A stretch of DNA of 64,000 bases, taken from the NCBI RefSeq assembly GCF_018324205.1, contig NZ_AP023356.1:9554501-9618500 (forward strand). Direction: 5' to 3'. Both the position numbers and the translations under genes were made by a program. This document shows, one piece after another, positions 42,045-50,883 of this stretch. The notes beneath the pieces were generated by a model. That model did no database searches, had not been told where the DNA came from, and saw only the letters and a program-made list of their open reading frames with translations. Numbering within the stretch: the first letter of the stretch is position 1; each line of letters opens with the position of its first letter. The DNA is from Actinoplanes ianthinogenes (GTDB lineage: Bacteria > Actinomycetota > Actinomycetes > Mycobacteriales > Micromonosporaceae).

Positions 42045-42679
42045 TTCAGCAGGCGCTCGGCCCAGTAGACCTGGCCGTCCGGGCCGACCCCGATCAGGGC
42101 GACGAGCAGGTCCTCCACCGCCGCCGGCCCGGTGGCGACCTCGTTCTCCGGCGGCGTGCCCTCCACGGCCCGGTGCAGCACGGTCTGGAACGTCACCGGG
42201 GACGCGTCCACCGCCGACACCGTCACGGCGCTGCCGGCGCTCCAGAACGAGCCGTTGATCTCCCGGACGCCGATCCCCCGCAGCCACGGGTACCGCTCGG
42301 CGGCGGCGTCGAGCGAGCCGTCCGAGCCGGTGCCGACGTCGTCCGGGTCGGCGGCGGTCACCGCGATGAAGCCGGGCATCAGGTGGCTGCGCTTGTCCAG
42401 CAGGACGATCCGGAACGAGTCGCCCTCGCGCGCGTCGGCGGGCGGCGTCCAGGTCACGCGGCCGAGGAAGATCTGCTCGCCCGGCTCGGCGTGCTGCGCG
42501 CCGACCGGGGCCAGCGCGGCGTCGGCGGTCGCCTGGTCGACGATCCGCAGGGTCGCCCGGGCGTGCAGCACCTCCGGCCGATAGGGCGCCCGGCTCTGCC
42601 ACCACCGCACGCCCACCACGCCACCGACGCCGGCGAGCAGGATCACCACGCCCAGGACCAGCACAGCCCGTCTTCTCAC
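42041..42679 (-). CDS. Membrane-anchored hypothetical protein
   Basis: 212 residues from a GTG at 42679. Residues 1-28 are a basic start plus one hydrophobic helix (RAVLVLGVVILLAGVGGVVG). The rest is predicted extracytoplasmic, rich in beta-strand and acidic loops, with FLGRVTWTPPADAREGDSF and IREINGSFWSAGSAV-like segments. No family was recognised. The TAA stop is formed by the terminal bases of the adjacent foldback element, so the original C-terminus may have been altered by the insertion. Confidence 0.6.
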   Translation of the reverse strand: MRRRAVLVLGVVILLAGVGGVVGVRWWQSRAPYRPEVLHARATLRIVDQATADAALAPVGAQHAEPGEQIFLGRVTWTPPADAREGDSFRIVLLDKRSHLMPGFIAVTAADPDDVGTGSDGSLDAAAERYPWLRGIGVREINGSFWSAGSAVTVSAVDASPVTFQTVLHRAVEGTPPENEVATGPAAVEDLLVALIGVGPDGQVYWAERLLN

Positions 42680-42757
42680 GATCGACAGTATGCCCCTTGC
42701 CTATTCGTTAGCCGTCGCTTACGTTAGCGGTGACGAACACAAGCGAGGATGAGGGCG

Positions 42758-43036
42758 ATGACGATCAAATACGTGGTGTTCTACCGGTCCGCCGACGACG
42801 TGCTGAGCCGCGCGCAGGAGCACTTCGCCGCGCACAAGGCCCGGCTCGACGAGTTCCACGCCCGTGGCGACCTGCTGCTGGTCGGCACGTTCGGCGACCC
42901 CCAGACGCAGGGCTCGATGTCGATCTTCCGCACCCGCGCGGCGGCCGACGAGTTCGTGGCCGGCGACCCGTTCGTCGTCAACGGCCTGGTGAAGTCGCAC
43001 GAGGTCCGGGAGTGGCACGAGATCTACGGCGCTTGA
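42758..43036 (+). CDS. YciI-like protein
   Basis: 92 residues from the ATG at 42758. MTIKYVVFYRSADDVLSRAQ, HFAAHKARLDEFHARGDLLLVGTFGDP and AADEFVAGDPFVVNGLVKSHEVREW reproduce the small ferredoxin-like YciI fold with its conserved His and the FxxxDPF segment. YCII-related proteins are small putative enzymes or ligand binders. Alone or with the PNPOx gene 34 bases downstream. Confidence 0.88.
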   Translation: MTIKYVVFYRSADDVLSRAQEHFAAHKARLDEFHARGDLLLVGTFGDPQTQGSMSIFRTRAAADEFVAGDPFVVNGLVKSHEVREWHEIYGA

Positions 43037-43070
43037 CCTGGACCCTGAGGTGCGGGTTTAGCGTCGGAGC

Positions 43071-43730
43071 ATGATCGACACTGACATGCGGCAGTATCTG
43101 CGGGGGTTGCCGGTCTTCACCGGCGAGCTGCCCGTCTTCGACGCTTCCGGGGTGCCCGCCGAGCCCGAGACGTTGTTCGCCGAGTGGCTTGCCGGGGCGG
43201 TCGAGGGCGGGGTCCGGGAGCCGCACGCCATGACGCTGTCGACCGTCGGCACCGATGGTCTCCCGAACGCGCGGGTGCTCATCCTCAAGAACGTCGACGC
43301 CGGCGGCTGGCAGTTCGCCGGGCATGCGGCCAGCCCGAAGGGCCGCGAGCTGGACCGGCATCCGGCCGCCGCGCTGACCTTCCACTGGCCGACGCAGGCC
43401 CGCCAGATCAGGGTCCGCGGGCGGGTCCGGCCCGAGCCGGCCGAGCGCAGCGCCGCGGACTTCCTGGCCCGCCCGGCCGGCTCGCGGGCCGAGGCCGCCC
43501 TCGGCCGCCAGAGCCGGCCGCTGACCGATCGCGGCACCCTGGACCGCGCGCTGGCACAGGCCCGGGAGCGTCTCGACGCCGATCCCGGTTTCGTCGCGCC
43601 GGAGTGGACCCTCTACACGCTGACCGCCGACGAGGTCGAATTCTGGCAGGGCGACAAAGACCGCAAACACCACAGACTTCGGTACGCCCGCAGCACCGCC
43701 GGCTGGACCCACGAGTTGCTCTGGCCCTGA
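43071..43730 (+). CDS. PNPOx-family flavin oxidase (PdxH/PhzG-like)
   Basis: 219 residues. The FMN-binding split-barrel pattern of pyridoxamine-phosphate oxidases is present: AMTLSTVGTDGLPNARVLIL, FAGHAASPKGRELDRHPAAA, TFHWPTQARQIRVRGRV and a C-terminal EFWQGDKDRKHHRLRY. The last segment matches the WqgrpnRLHdR pocket of PdxH, except that it lacks the exact substrate Arg-His pair. It may therefore be a PdxH-like oxidase of secondary metabolism rather than the vitamin B6 enzyme. No pathway partners are adjacent. Confidence 0.85.
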   Translation: MIDTDMRQYLRGLPVFTGELPVFDASGVPAEPETLFAEWLAGAVEGGVREPHAMTLSTVGTDGLPNARVLILKNVDAGGWQFAGHAASPKGRELDRHPAAALTFHWPTQARQIRVRGRVRPEPAERSAADFLARPAGSRAEAALGRQSRPLTDRGTLDRALAQARERLDADPGFVAPEWTLYTLTADEVEFWQGDKDRKHHRLRYARSTAGWTHELLWP

Positions 43731-43807
43731 CCCCCGATGTCCGGAGTTCAGCAACGGCAGCAGACGAACCGCTGCGGCTGGTGACACGAGGACCTCGCGG
43801 TTCCCTG

Positions 43808-46168
43808 TCAGACGGTGTCGCGGACCACCTCGATCTCGTGCTCGGCCGAGCACGGCAGCCAGCCCTGCGGAATAGTCACCGGGCCCTCCCGGTGCGCGAC
43901 AGCGGCCCACTGGTCGGTCGCGGTCTCCAGGTACACACCCTTGCTGGTGCCGATCACCGGACGTCCACCGGCCGTCACCGCGATCGTCTCGACCGCGTCG
44001 AACCGGGTCCGGTCACGCAGCGGCAGGCCACTGCTCACCGGCGCGGACTCCCAGAACGGGCCGGCCTTGCCGAGATCGAGCCGCTGCACGCCCCCGCTCT
44101 GCGAGGCGGCCAGCACCGTCGACCCGGTGAACGCGAGGTCCCAGCAGGTGCCGCCGGTCCAGTCGCTGGAGAGCGTCTCCCAGTGCACGTCGCCGTCGAG
44201 CAGCCGGGCCCGCAGGCATCCCTTCCCCGGTTTCCTCGGGTCGGCCTCGCCCGCGCCGGCCCACAGGACCGTCGCCGTCCCGTCCTGGCGTACCGCGAGC
44301 GTCCGCACGTCCGTGTCGACCAGGCCGATCATGGTGAAGGTGTTCGGGCGGCCCCCGGCCGACGACAGGTAGACACCCCGTCGCGCCTGGGCGGCGAGCG
44401 CGACGCCGGCGACACCGTCGGCCGTGACGAACGACGTCACCGCGGCGAGGCCGCGATCGGGGTCGGCGTCGTCGACCATCACCTGGAGCGGCGCCGAGCC
44501 CGGCGCTGTCGACAGCTCGTACAGCCCGGCGTCGGTGGCCAGCAGCAGCGCCGGCATCCCGTCCCGGTCCACCCACGCCGCGCCGGTCACCGAGGGTTCC
44601 AGCTCGCCCAGGACGGTCCAGCTGTCTCCGGAGTCCTTCGACAGGTGCACGCGGTTACCGGCGACCACGGCGAGCAGGCCGGTCCGGAGCGCGAGGCGGG
44701 ACACCACCACGTCGGGGAAGCGGGCGACCGCCTCCCAGCCCGCGCCGCCGTTGGTGGAGCGGAAGAGCGCGTCGTCGCTGCCCGCGTACCAGACGTCCGG
44801 GCGCGCCGGGTCCACCTCGACTGCCCGGGTCCGGGTGTCCGGTGCGTCCTGGACGACGAGCCGGAGGTTCTCGACCCGGGACTTCTCCGGGGCACACTCC
44901 TCGATCACCCGGTTCACGACCGTGGCACCCAGCGGCTCGCCGAACGGCAGGCCGTCGTTGCGGCCCGCGGCCGGCGCCGGGCTGATCACCTGGTACAGGC
45001 GCTCCTCAAGGTACGCGCGGACCAGGTCGGGGTCCTCGTGGGCCGGGACGATCACGCGACCGCGTACCGAAACGGGTTTGTAGCGGGCCCACTCGGTGAC
45101 GACCGTGGTGGTGAGCGGCCGCCGCTCGTCCAGCAGTGCCTGGGTGGCCGCGAGCACCTCGGCGTCCTGGTGCTCGGTGAGCACCTCGGCCGTCAGCCGC
45201 CAGCCGGGCCGGGCCTGCGCCTCCACCCGGGGCACCAGCCGGACCCGGACCCGCCCCTCGCCGATGGCGGCGCCGGCTCGGGCGACCGCCGGCGAGACGG
45301 CGAGGATCTCGAAGTCCCGGGCGGTGATGGCCCGTCGCCACTGGGACTGTTCGTAACGCCAGCGGGCCAGCATGCCGGTCACGTCCTCGAGGGCCAGCCC
45401 ACCCCGGGCCGGCGCGGGATTGGTGACCCGCACGCCCGGGATCGGGTCGCGCATCGCGGACACGGTGTTCGCCGCCACGTTGCCGGCCACGCCACCGCCG
45501 GTCGAGTACCACATCCGGATCTCCGCACCGGCCGGCGGCAGCGCGCCGACGACCCGGGGCTGCGCGCCGGCGGTGTCGCGCAGGTCCAGCCTCGGCGCGA
45601 AGCTCACCGTGCCCGACGCGCGGTCCAGCAGGTACACCCGGTCGGCGGCGGTGGCTCCGGCGAACGTCGACACCGGCTCCCACACCTCGTAGGTCACGCC
45701 ATGAAACGAGCGGGCCGGTGCCACCGGGTCGGGCCGGGCCACGCCGAGGACCACGTCGTGCCCGTCGTCCAGGGCGACGATCGGCGCCCTGGCCACCCGC
45801 AGCACCTGGCCGGGCCGGCCGGTGGCCACACCCACCAGCTCCCCCTCGACCTGTTCGCTGTGCCGGGCCCGGACGGTGACCGCGGTCTGCCCCGGCTCGA
45901 TGGTGGCCGACCAGGCGGTGACGAACACGACCGGGCCGGGCGCCGCGACCCGCGTGCCGGCCGGGATGAAGATCTGCTCGTCGTTCGCGTCCGACCTGGT
46001 GAAACGCAGGTCCACCGAGGCCGCGGCGGGCGGGTGGCGCAGCACCCCGTGCGGGGTGTGGTCCTGAAGCGCCTCCGCCGCGAAGGAGACCAGGCCGAGG
46101 ACCGTGTCCCGGATCGGGGACACCACTCGGTCCAGCCATGCGGGGAGTTCGGGAACGGACGTGGTCAC
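43808..46168 (-). CDS. Baseplate J-like protein fused to BNR/sialidase-type propeller
   Basis: 786 residues from a GTG after GGAGG. Residues about 30-400 match putative baseplate assembly proteins of contractile injection systems: PAAASVDLRFT, IFIPAGTRVAAPG, GVAGNVAANTVS, NPAPARGGLALED, ALLDERRPLTTTVV and an APEKSRVENLRL hinge. The last 370 residues have BNR-like blades (LFRSTNGGAGWEAV, HLSKDSGDSWTVLG) as in extracellular sugar- or surface-binding propellers. The usual N-terminus of J proteins is shortened. No sheath, tube, spike or ATPase genes are within reach, so it is an orphan here: a relic, a split cluster or a stand-alone device. Confidence 0.75.
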   Translation of the reverse strand: MTTSVPELPAWLDRVVSPIRDTVLGLVSFAAEALQDHTPHGVLRHPPAAASVDLRFTRSDANDEQIFIPAGTRVAAPGPVVFVTAWSATIEPGQTAVTVRARHSEQVEGELVGVATGRPGQVLRVARAPIVALDDGHDVVLGVARPDPVAPARSFHGVTYEVWEPVSTFAGATAADRVYLLDRASGTVSFAPRLDLRDTAGAQPRVVGALPPAGAEIRMWYSTGGGVAGNVAANTVSAMRDPIPGVRVTNPAPARGGLALEDVTGMLARWRYEQSQWRRAITARDFEILAVSPAVARAGAAIGEGRVRVRLVPRVEAQARPGWRLTAEVLTEHQDAEVLAATQALLDERRPLTTTVVTEWARYKPVSVRGRVIVPAHEDPDLVRAYLEERLYQVISPAPAAGRNDGLPFGEPLGATVVNRVIEECAPEKSRVENLRLVVQDAPDTRTRAVEVDPARPDVWYAGSDDALFRSTNGGAGWEAVARFPDVVVSRLALRTGLLAVVAGNRVHLSKDSGDSWTVLGELEPSVTGAAWVDRDGMPALLLATDAGLYELSTAPGSAPLQVMVDDADPDRGLAAVTSFVTADGVAGVALAAQARRGVYLSSAGGRPNTFTMIGLVDTDVRTLAVRQDGTATVLWAGAGEADPRKPGKGCLRARLLDGDVHWETLSSDWTGGTCWDLAFTGSTVLAASQSGGVQRLDLGKAGPFWESAPVSSGLPLRDRTRFDAVETIAVTAGGRPVIGTSKGVYLETATDQWAAVAHREGPVTIPQGWLPCSAEHEIEVVRDTV

Positions 46169-46248
46169 CGTGCACCTCCGGCGGCTCGAATCGTCGACGC
46201 CTTCGCACTATCCCATCGGGACACCGCCGCCGAACGCCCTCCGATCGG

Positions 46249-46344
46249 TCAGCGGTCGCGGCGCATCACGCCGCCGCTCGCCGCGACGATCACCGCTCAG
46301 CGGTCGCGGCGCATCACGCCGCCGCTCGCCGCGACGATCACCGC
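46249..46344. repeat. Two tandem 48-bp copies at the MFS gene 3' end
   Basis: Copies at 46249-46296 and 46297-46344 appear identical. The right copy contains the last 15 codons and stop of the MFS gene; the left is a duplicate lying just beyond the stop. The length is a multiple of three and the coding sequence is unbroken. Confidence 0.85.
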
Positions 46345-47463
46345 GAGGACCGCCGGGATCCACAGTGCGGCGGGCAGACCGACCACGGTGGCCGCCGCCC
46401 CGATCAGGATCGGCCCGACCAGGAACCCGACGTAGCCGATGCTCACCACGGTCGACAGATCCCGGCCGGACCGCTGCGAGTCCCGGCTGCCGACCGCCGA
46501 GAAGACCTGCGGCGCGATGCCGGAGAGCCCCAGCCCGAGCAGCCCGAACCCGGCCACCCCGGCCCAGGGCCGGTCCACCACCAGCGCGACACCGAGACCG
46601 GCCGCCGCGACGAGACCACCGGCACGCACCAGGGTCACCGGGCCGAGCGCGACCACCAGCCGATCGCCGAAGATCCGGCCCACCGTCATCATGATCGCGA
46701 ACGCGGCGTATCCGTACGCCGCGAAACCCGGCGTGGTGTGCAGGTCGTCCCGCAGGTAGACCGCGCTCCAGTCGGCCGCGGCGCCCTCACCCACCAGGGT
46801 GAACAGCACCAGGACGCCGAAGAACACCACGAGCAGCGACCCGCGCTCGCCCGGGCTGTCCACCCGCGGCTCCGGGACGACGCCCCGGGACGGCAGCACC
46901 CACAGCGCCGCCCACCCGGTCAGCACCAGCACCCCGGCACCGGTGATCAGGAAGGTCGGTCCGATCCCGACCGCGTGCCGGGCGAACAGCCCGCCGAGCA
47001 GCGCCCCGGCGAACCCGCCGATGCTGTAGATCGCGTGGAACGAGGACATGATCGGACTCCCCCAGGCCCGCTGCACCTCGACCGCGTTGGCGTTCATCGC
47101 GATGTTGAGCGTCCCGTGCGCCGCCCCGAAGCAGAAGACGACGACGCACATCCCGGCCAGGCTGCCGTTGAACCCGGTCACCCCGAGGAGCAGGCCCTCC
47201 AGCGACGCCGCCACCACGAGCAGCCGGGAGCTGCCCACCCGGTCCGATAGCCGTCCGAGCACCGCCAGCCCGAGCAGGCACCCCGCGGCGAACGCGAGCA
47301 GCACGAACGTCAGCCGCCCGTCGCTGAGCCCGAGCTTCTCCTTGACCGCCGGCAGCCGCGCCGTCCACACCCCCAGCGCTGTCCCGAAAAGCAGAAACGC
47401 CAGCGAGGTGGCGATCCGCCCGCGCCGTAGCCGCTGCCCATCAAGGGTGACGTCTGATGACAT
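46297..47463 (-). CDS. MFS transporter
   Basis: 388 residues from the ATG at 47461-47463 with GAGGAGA upstream. Twelve helices; GRLSDRVGSSRLLV is the cytoplasmic motif-A loop, and GAAHGTLNIAMNANAVEVQ is typical of the FucP/YbjJ-like clade of small-molecule efflux or sugar carriers. Charged HAIYSIGGFAGA and ADWSAVYLRDDL segments also fit YbjJ-type proteins. The substrate is unknown. The 3' end is duplicated (48-bp repeat). Confidence 0.85.
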   Translation of the reverse strand: MSSDVTLDGQRLRRGRIATSLAFLLFGTALGVWTARLPAVKEKLGLSDGRLTFVLLAFAAGCLLGLAVLGRLSDRVGSSRLLVVAASLEGLLLGVTGFNGSLAGMCVVVFCFGAAHGTLNIAMNANAVEVQRAWGSPIMSSFHAIYSIGGFAGALLGGLFARHAVGIGPTFLITGAGVLVLTGWAALWVLPSRGVVPEPRVDSPGERGSLLVVFFGVLVLFTLVGEGAAADWSAVYLRDDLHTTPGFAAYGYAAFAIMMTVGRIFGDRLVVALGPVTLVRAGGLVAAAGLGVALVVDRPWAGVAGFGLLGLGLSGIAPQVFSAVGSRDSQRSGRDLSTVVSIGYVGFLVGPILIGAAATVVGLPAALWIPAVLAVIVAASGGVMRRDR

Positions 47464-47711
47464 GCGTTCTCCTCGATGCGGCACGCCAGGCACCGTACCG
47501 CTTCCCCCATCAGGGCGGGTCCAAGCGGTGCACTGATGGATCACTGGATCACAGGATCGCGGAGCCAGCCGACAATCGATCATCCCTTGACCGCTCGCGA
47601 ATTGTCACTGTCCTCACGTTTTGAAATAGATCATTCCCGCTCCTATTGCACCCTTGAAACGACCAGGAGCGAGCCGCGACCATACACGCATGGCTTGAAT
47701 AGAAATCGATC

Positions 47712-49487
47712 ATGGCCACGGTACGGAAGGATAATGGCTTGAGCAGCAACGACGTGATTCTTCTGCAATCCATGCTTGAGAACGATCGGACTCAGTCGGC
47801 ATCGAAGATGACTCCCACCGACCATCACACGTTCTTTGCCGCGCGCCATTACCTAAAGCAGCAATTCAGCCTGGGGCACGATGACCTTCTCAGTGGAATC
47901 GTGGATGGCACGAAGGACTGCGGAATAGATGCGATGTACCTCTTCGTCAACTCCATGTGCCTACGCGACGACGACTACCACAACTTCGGCCGTCGCCCTA
48001 CGGTCGACCTCGTTATCATGCAGGTCAAGAATTCATCAGGATTCACCGAACCGCCCTTGGACAAACTAATAGTAAATCTGCCGAAGCTGCTCGACTTCGG
48101 CCGGGACGAAGATGATCTGATAGAATTCGCGAATCGTCGCGTCATCGAGATAAGCCGCCGCTTCTTGAACATATATCGTAGGCTCGACATGCCGGAGCTT
48201 CACATTTCCGTGGCATTTGCCTCCCTACGTGCCGACCACCTTCATCCCTCGATCGAGCGGAAAGCAAACGAACTCAACGCCTGCATAAAAAGACTGTTCG
48301 GCGGCTCCACACCACGCGTCGATTTCCTCGACGCCGTGGGACTCAGCGACCTGGCCCGGAAGCCGGACATCGTCACTCGCAAGCTTTTCTTGGCGGAAAA
48401 TCCCATATCGACTAGCATTGGCGGCTACATCGGGGTCGTTCGTCTGAGAGACTACGACCAATTCATCACCACACGCACCGGCGAACTGGACGCAACCCTG
48501 TTCGAGGCGAACGTTCGCGACTACGAGGGCGAAACAGCAGTCAACCGGAGTATCCAGGAAACACTCGAGACCTCGGATCCAACCGAGGACTTCTGGTGGC
48601 TCAACAACGGAGTCACCATCGTCGCCTCCAAGGTGCAGCCCGCAAACAAGGTCCTCGAACTTGAGGCGCCACAAATCGTCAACGGTCTCCAGACCTCTCA
48701 CGAGATATTCAAACGCCGGTTGAGCGGAAAGTCTCCCGACGATCGCAGCGTACTCGTGAAGGTCATACAGGCTGCGGAAAGCAGCCAGCGAGAACGTATA
48801 ATCCGCGCCACGAACAGCCAGACGCCGTTCGGTCCGAGCACGCTTCGGGCAACCGACAAGGTACAGCGCCAGATTGAGGAATACCTCTCCCAGCGAGGCC
48901 TTTACTACGAACGTCGTCGACGGTACTACTTTAACCAAAGCAAGCCCGTCGATAAAATAATCAGCATTGATGAAATGGGCCAGGCTGTCCTCAGCGTGCT
49001 GGTGCAGACGCCACACATAGCCCGCGTGAGCCCCGGCAAGATATTCGAGCCAGAAATTTATGACACAGCATTCCAAGCATCCTGGGATCTCGCAACCTAT
49101 GGAGCATGCATCGACATCTTGCGCGACGCCAGCGACTATCTGACCATAAAAGAAGGGCTCAGCGGAGCCGACGATTACAGATACCACCTGGCAATGCTTC
49201 TCGGAATGGCGCAGAGCGGAAAGGAAACACCCAGCCCCAAAGACATCGCACTCTTGATCGACCACGGATTTCCACACTCGATGGCCGGCGAGCTTCTGGA
49301 TCTGATAAAAGACGAATACGCTAAAGCCGACCGGACACGAAAAATACGCATGTACGACCGCCTGGCCAAGGACCAGCACATCACCCAGCAGATTTTCGAA
49401 CGCGGCCGCCGGTACCTACGCGGAATGCCCGCAGCTAGCGGGAGACGCGCTCGCCGTGCACCGAGGCGCCCTATTTCGCAGCGGTGA
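47712..49487 (+). CDS. AIPR-family abortive phage infection protein
   Basis: 591 residues. The AIPR core is recognisable: DFWWLNNGVTIVASKVQ, LEAPQIVNGLQTSHEIF, VLVKVIQ, IIRATNSQTPFGPSTLRATD and YYERRRRYYFNQ. The N-terminus looks like a PD-(D/E)xK nuclease core, with Asp73 in GIDAMYLF and Gln104-Val-Lys106 in VIMQVKN. Family members give abortive-infection phage resistance and often lie near restriction systems. Base composition is clearly AT-richer than the surroundings, with many AT-ending codons (AAA, ATA), indicating recent transfer. No methylase or other partner is adjacent, so it is a lone cargo gene. Confidence 0.88.
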   Translation: MATVRKDNGLSSNDVILLQSMLENDRTQSASKMTPTDHHTFFAARHYLKQQFSLGHDDLLSGIVDGTKDCGIDAMYLFVNSMCLRDDDYHNFGRRPTVDLVIMQVKNSSGFTEPPLDKLIVNLPKLLDFGRDEDDLIEFANRRVIEISRRFLNIYRRLDMPELHISVAFASLRADHLHPSIERKANELNACIKRLFGGSTPRVDFLDAVGLSDLARKPDIVTRKLFLAENPISTSIGGYIGVVRLRDYDQFITTRTGELDATLFEANVRDYEGETAVNRSIQETLETSDPTEDFWWLNNGVTIVASKVQPANKVLELEAPQIVNGLQTSHEIFKRRLSGKSPDDRSVLVKVIQAAESSQRERIIRATNSQTPFGPSTLRATDKVQRQIEEYLSQRGLYYERRRRYYFNQSKPVDKIISIDEMGQAVLSVLVQTPHIARVSPGKIFEPEIYDTAFQASWDLATYGACIDILRDASDYLTIKEGLSGADDYRYHLAMLLGMAQSGKETPSPKDIALLIDHGFPHSMAGELLDLIKDEYAKADRTRKIRMYDRLAKDQHITQQIFERGRRYLRGMPAASGRRARRAPRRPISQR

Positions 49488-49488
49488 A

Positions 49489-49514
49489 CTGCCGCCGCAT
49501 TCCGGCGGCGGCAG
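49489..49514. terminator. 10-bp stem hairpin after the AIPR gene
   Basis: CTGCCGCCGC at 49489-49498 pairs with 49505-49514 across ATTCCG, starting 2 bases after the AIPR stop codon. An intrinsic terminator is likely. Confidence 0.65.
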
Positions 49515-49587
49515 CGAAGTCCCATCCGGTTCGGTACTCGCGTCAAGGTATTGCCCGCTCTGACGTAAGGACGATATCAGCGCCCAC

Positions 49588-50748
49588 TCAGAAGGAAAAT
49601 GGGTCGTAGCCGTCGTTGTTACAGGTGCGGCGCTGGGCGATGCAATTGCGGACCCGCTGGTTCATCGCGTCGGCGTCCCACATCAGGAAAGCGTCGCCGT
49701 GCATCGACGAGGCGCTCTTGCCGATCGGGTCGGAGGACAGGTAGTAGCCCGCTTTCGAGCCGGTCACGCCGTACGTGATCTCGAAGGTCAGCGCCGGGAT
49801 CCGCACCGGATGGGCGGCCGGGCAGCCCTCGTTCGTGCCGAACGCGACGTGGTCCTTGTGATTCGGGCTGTCCAGGTTCCTGCCGTCCCAGCAATCCGGG
49901 AACTGGAGAGTGAAATGCAGATGCGCCGGCTTGCCGCAGATCGGCCAGTTCCCGTTGCTGCTGCGCGCGTCCCCGTCGAGGTTCCCGGGCCCGTAGAACG
50001 CGCAGTAGAACTGTCCCTGCGCCCCGCGCGGCGTCGGCACGTGCTTCCTGGCGTCACCGGCGATCATTCGCAGGCCGTTCGGCATCGGCATGATGCCCGC
50101 CGAGTTGTCCCGGATCGACCGGTAGTAGACCCGGAATCCGGTGGTCTCGACCGGCTTGTTCGTCGCCGCCTCGTAAAGGGTCGGCACCCAGTAGGCGGAG
50201 TGGTCCACCTTCGGTTTGCAGGTGCTGGCGGTGAACTTCATCAGGTCCCCGGCGGTGGTGCCCGCGTCGACGGCTTTGTTGCCGACGAAGGAATGCATGT
50301 GCGAGGCGCCCGGCAGCCCCGGGAAGACGATCGGGTCGTCCGCCTTGCGATGGCTGTACTGGCAGTCGGCCCGGAATTCCGCCAGGTTGCCGGCGTTTCC
50401 CGCCGGGTCGGCCTCGGTCGCCTTGAACGTGGCGACCTGCGCTTTCCACGCGGTCTGGTCGACCGCGATCCAGCCCGGTTTGGCCGCCACCGGTTTCTTC
50501 GTGGTCGGCGAGGCCGCCGCGGACGCCCGCGCGGACGCCGGCGTGCGCATGGACGGCGTGCTCGGCGGCGCGGCCAGGGGCTGGTTCGCGCCGGTGTCCT
50601 GCGGCCGCTGCGCCTCGGGGGTGCCGGGCCGGCTGATCCAGACCGCCACCCCGGCGATCAGGACGACGGCCACGCCGACGGCCGCGATGGCCGGTCCCCG
50701 CGACCGCCGGACGTGACGGCCGGGCTCGTTGACAGCGGAAGAGGACAC
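49588..50748 (-). CDS. Secreted DUF1996-domain protein
   Basis: 386 residues. A signal-anchor helix at about 19-40 (AIAAVGVAVVLIAGVAVWIS) precedes a Pro/Ala/Ser-rich linker to about residue 95. The rest is a DUF1996 domain: FRADCQYSHRKADDPIVFPG, the His-rich GASHMHSFVGN, YWVPTLY, HLHFTLQFPDCWDG and CPAAHPVRIPALTFEITY. The histidines suggest a metal centre. The domain is common in fungal and actinomycete secreted proteins, often beside carbohydrate-active enzymes; its activity is not established. It has its own AT-rich upstream region (50749-50883). Confidence 0.85.
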   Translation of the reverse strand: MSSSAVNEPGRHVRRSRGPAIAAVGVAVVLIAGVAVWISRPGTPEAQRPQDTGANQPLAAPPSTPSMRTPASARASAAASPTTKKPVAAKPGWIAVDQTAWKAQVATFKATEADPAGNAGNLAEFRADCQYSHRKADDPIVFPGLPGASHMHSFVGNKAVDAGTTAGDLMKFTASTCKPKVDHSAYWVPTLYEAATNKPVETTGFRVYYRSIRDNSAGIMPMPNGLRMIAGDARKHVPTPRGAQGQFYCAFYGPGNLDGDARSSNGNWPICGKPAHLHFTLQFPDCWDGRNLDSPNHKDHVAFGTNEGCPAAHPVRIPALTFEITYGVTGSKAGYYLSSDPIGKSASSMHGDAFLMWDADAMNQRVRNCIAQRRTCNNDGYDPFSF

Positions 50749-50883
50749 GACTTACTCCTGGGGCAGACCGGGATGACCGCCGGAATGGTAGGCGGCCTCC
50801 CGATCCACCGGACAGTCACTTAAAGCAAAGCAAAAGAAAGACTGCCCTTTCGTACGCAATGAGCCGCCACCACCAGAAAAGTG

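Noticed and set aside
43071..43730. PNPOx gene considered as the vitamin B6 enzyme pdxH
   Set aside because: The C-terminal substrate-binding Arg-x-His of PdxH is not clearly present and no B6 genes are nearby, so only the family was assigned.
43808..46168. Baseplate-like gene considered as part of a prophage
   Set aside because: No integrase, terminase, capsid, portal, tail-tube or lysis genes occur in the window, and composition matches the chromosome.
43184..46435. A 1083-codon plus-strand frame crossing the PNPOx and baseplate genes
   Set aside because: It runs through one gene in a wrong frame and another on the wrong strand, and its translation is Arg/Gly/His-rich without family similarity.
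47464..47711. Search for an attachment site or integrase next to the AIPR gene
   Set aside because: Only short GATC-containing repeats were seen; no tRNA, long direct repeat or recombinase gene flanks the segment.
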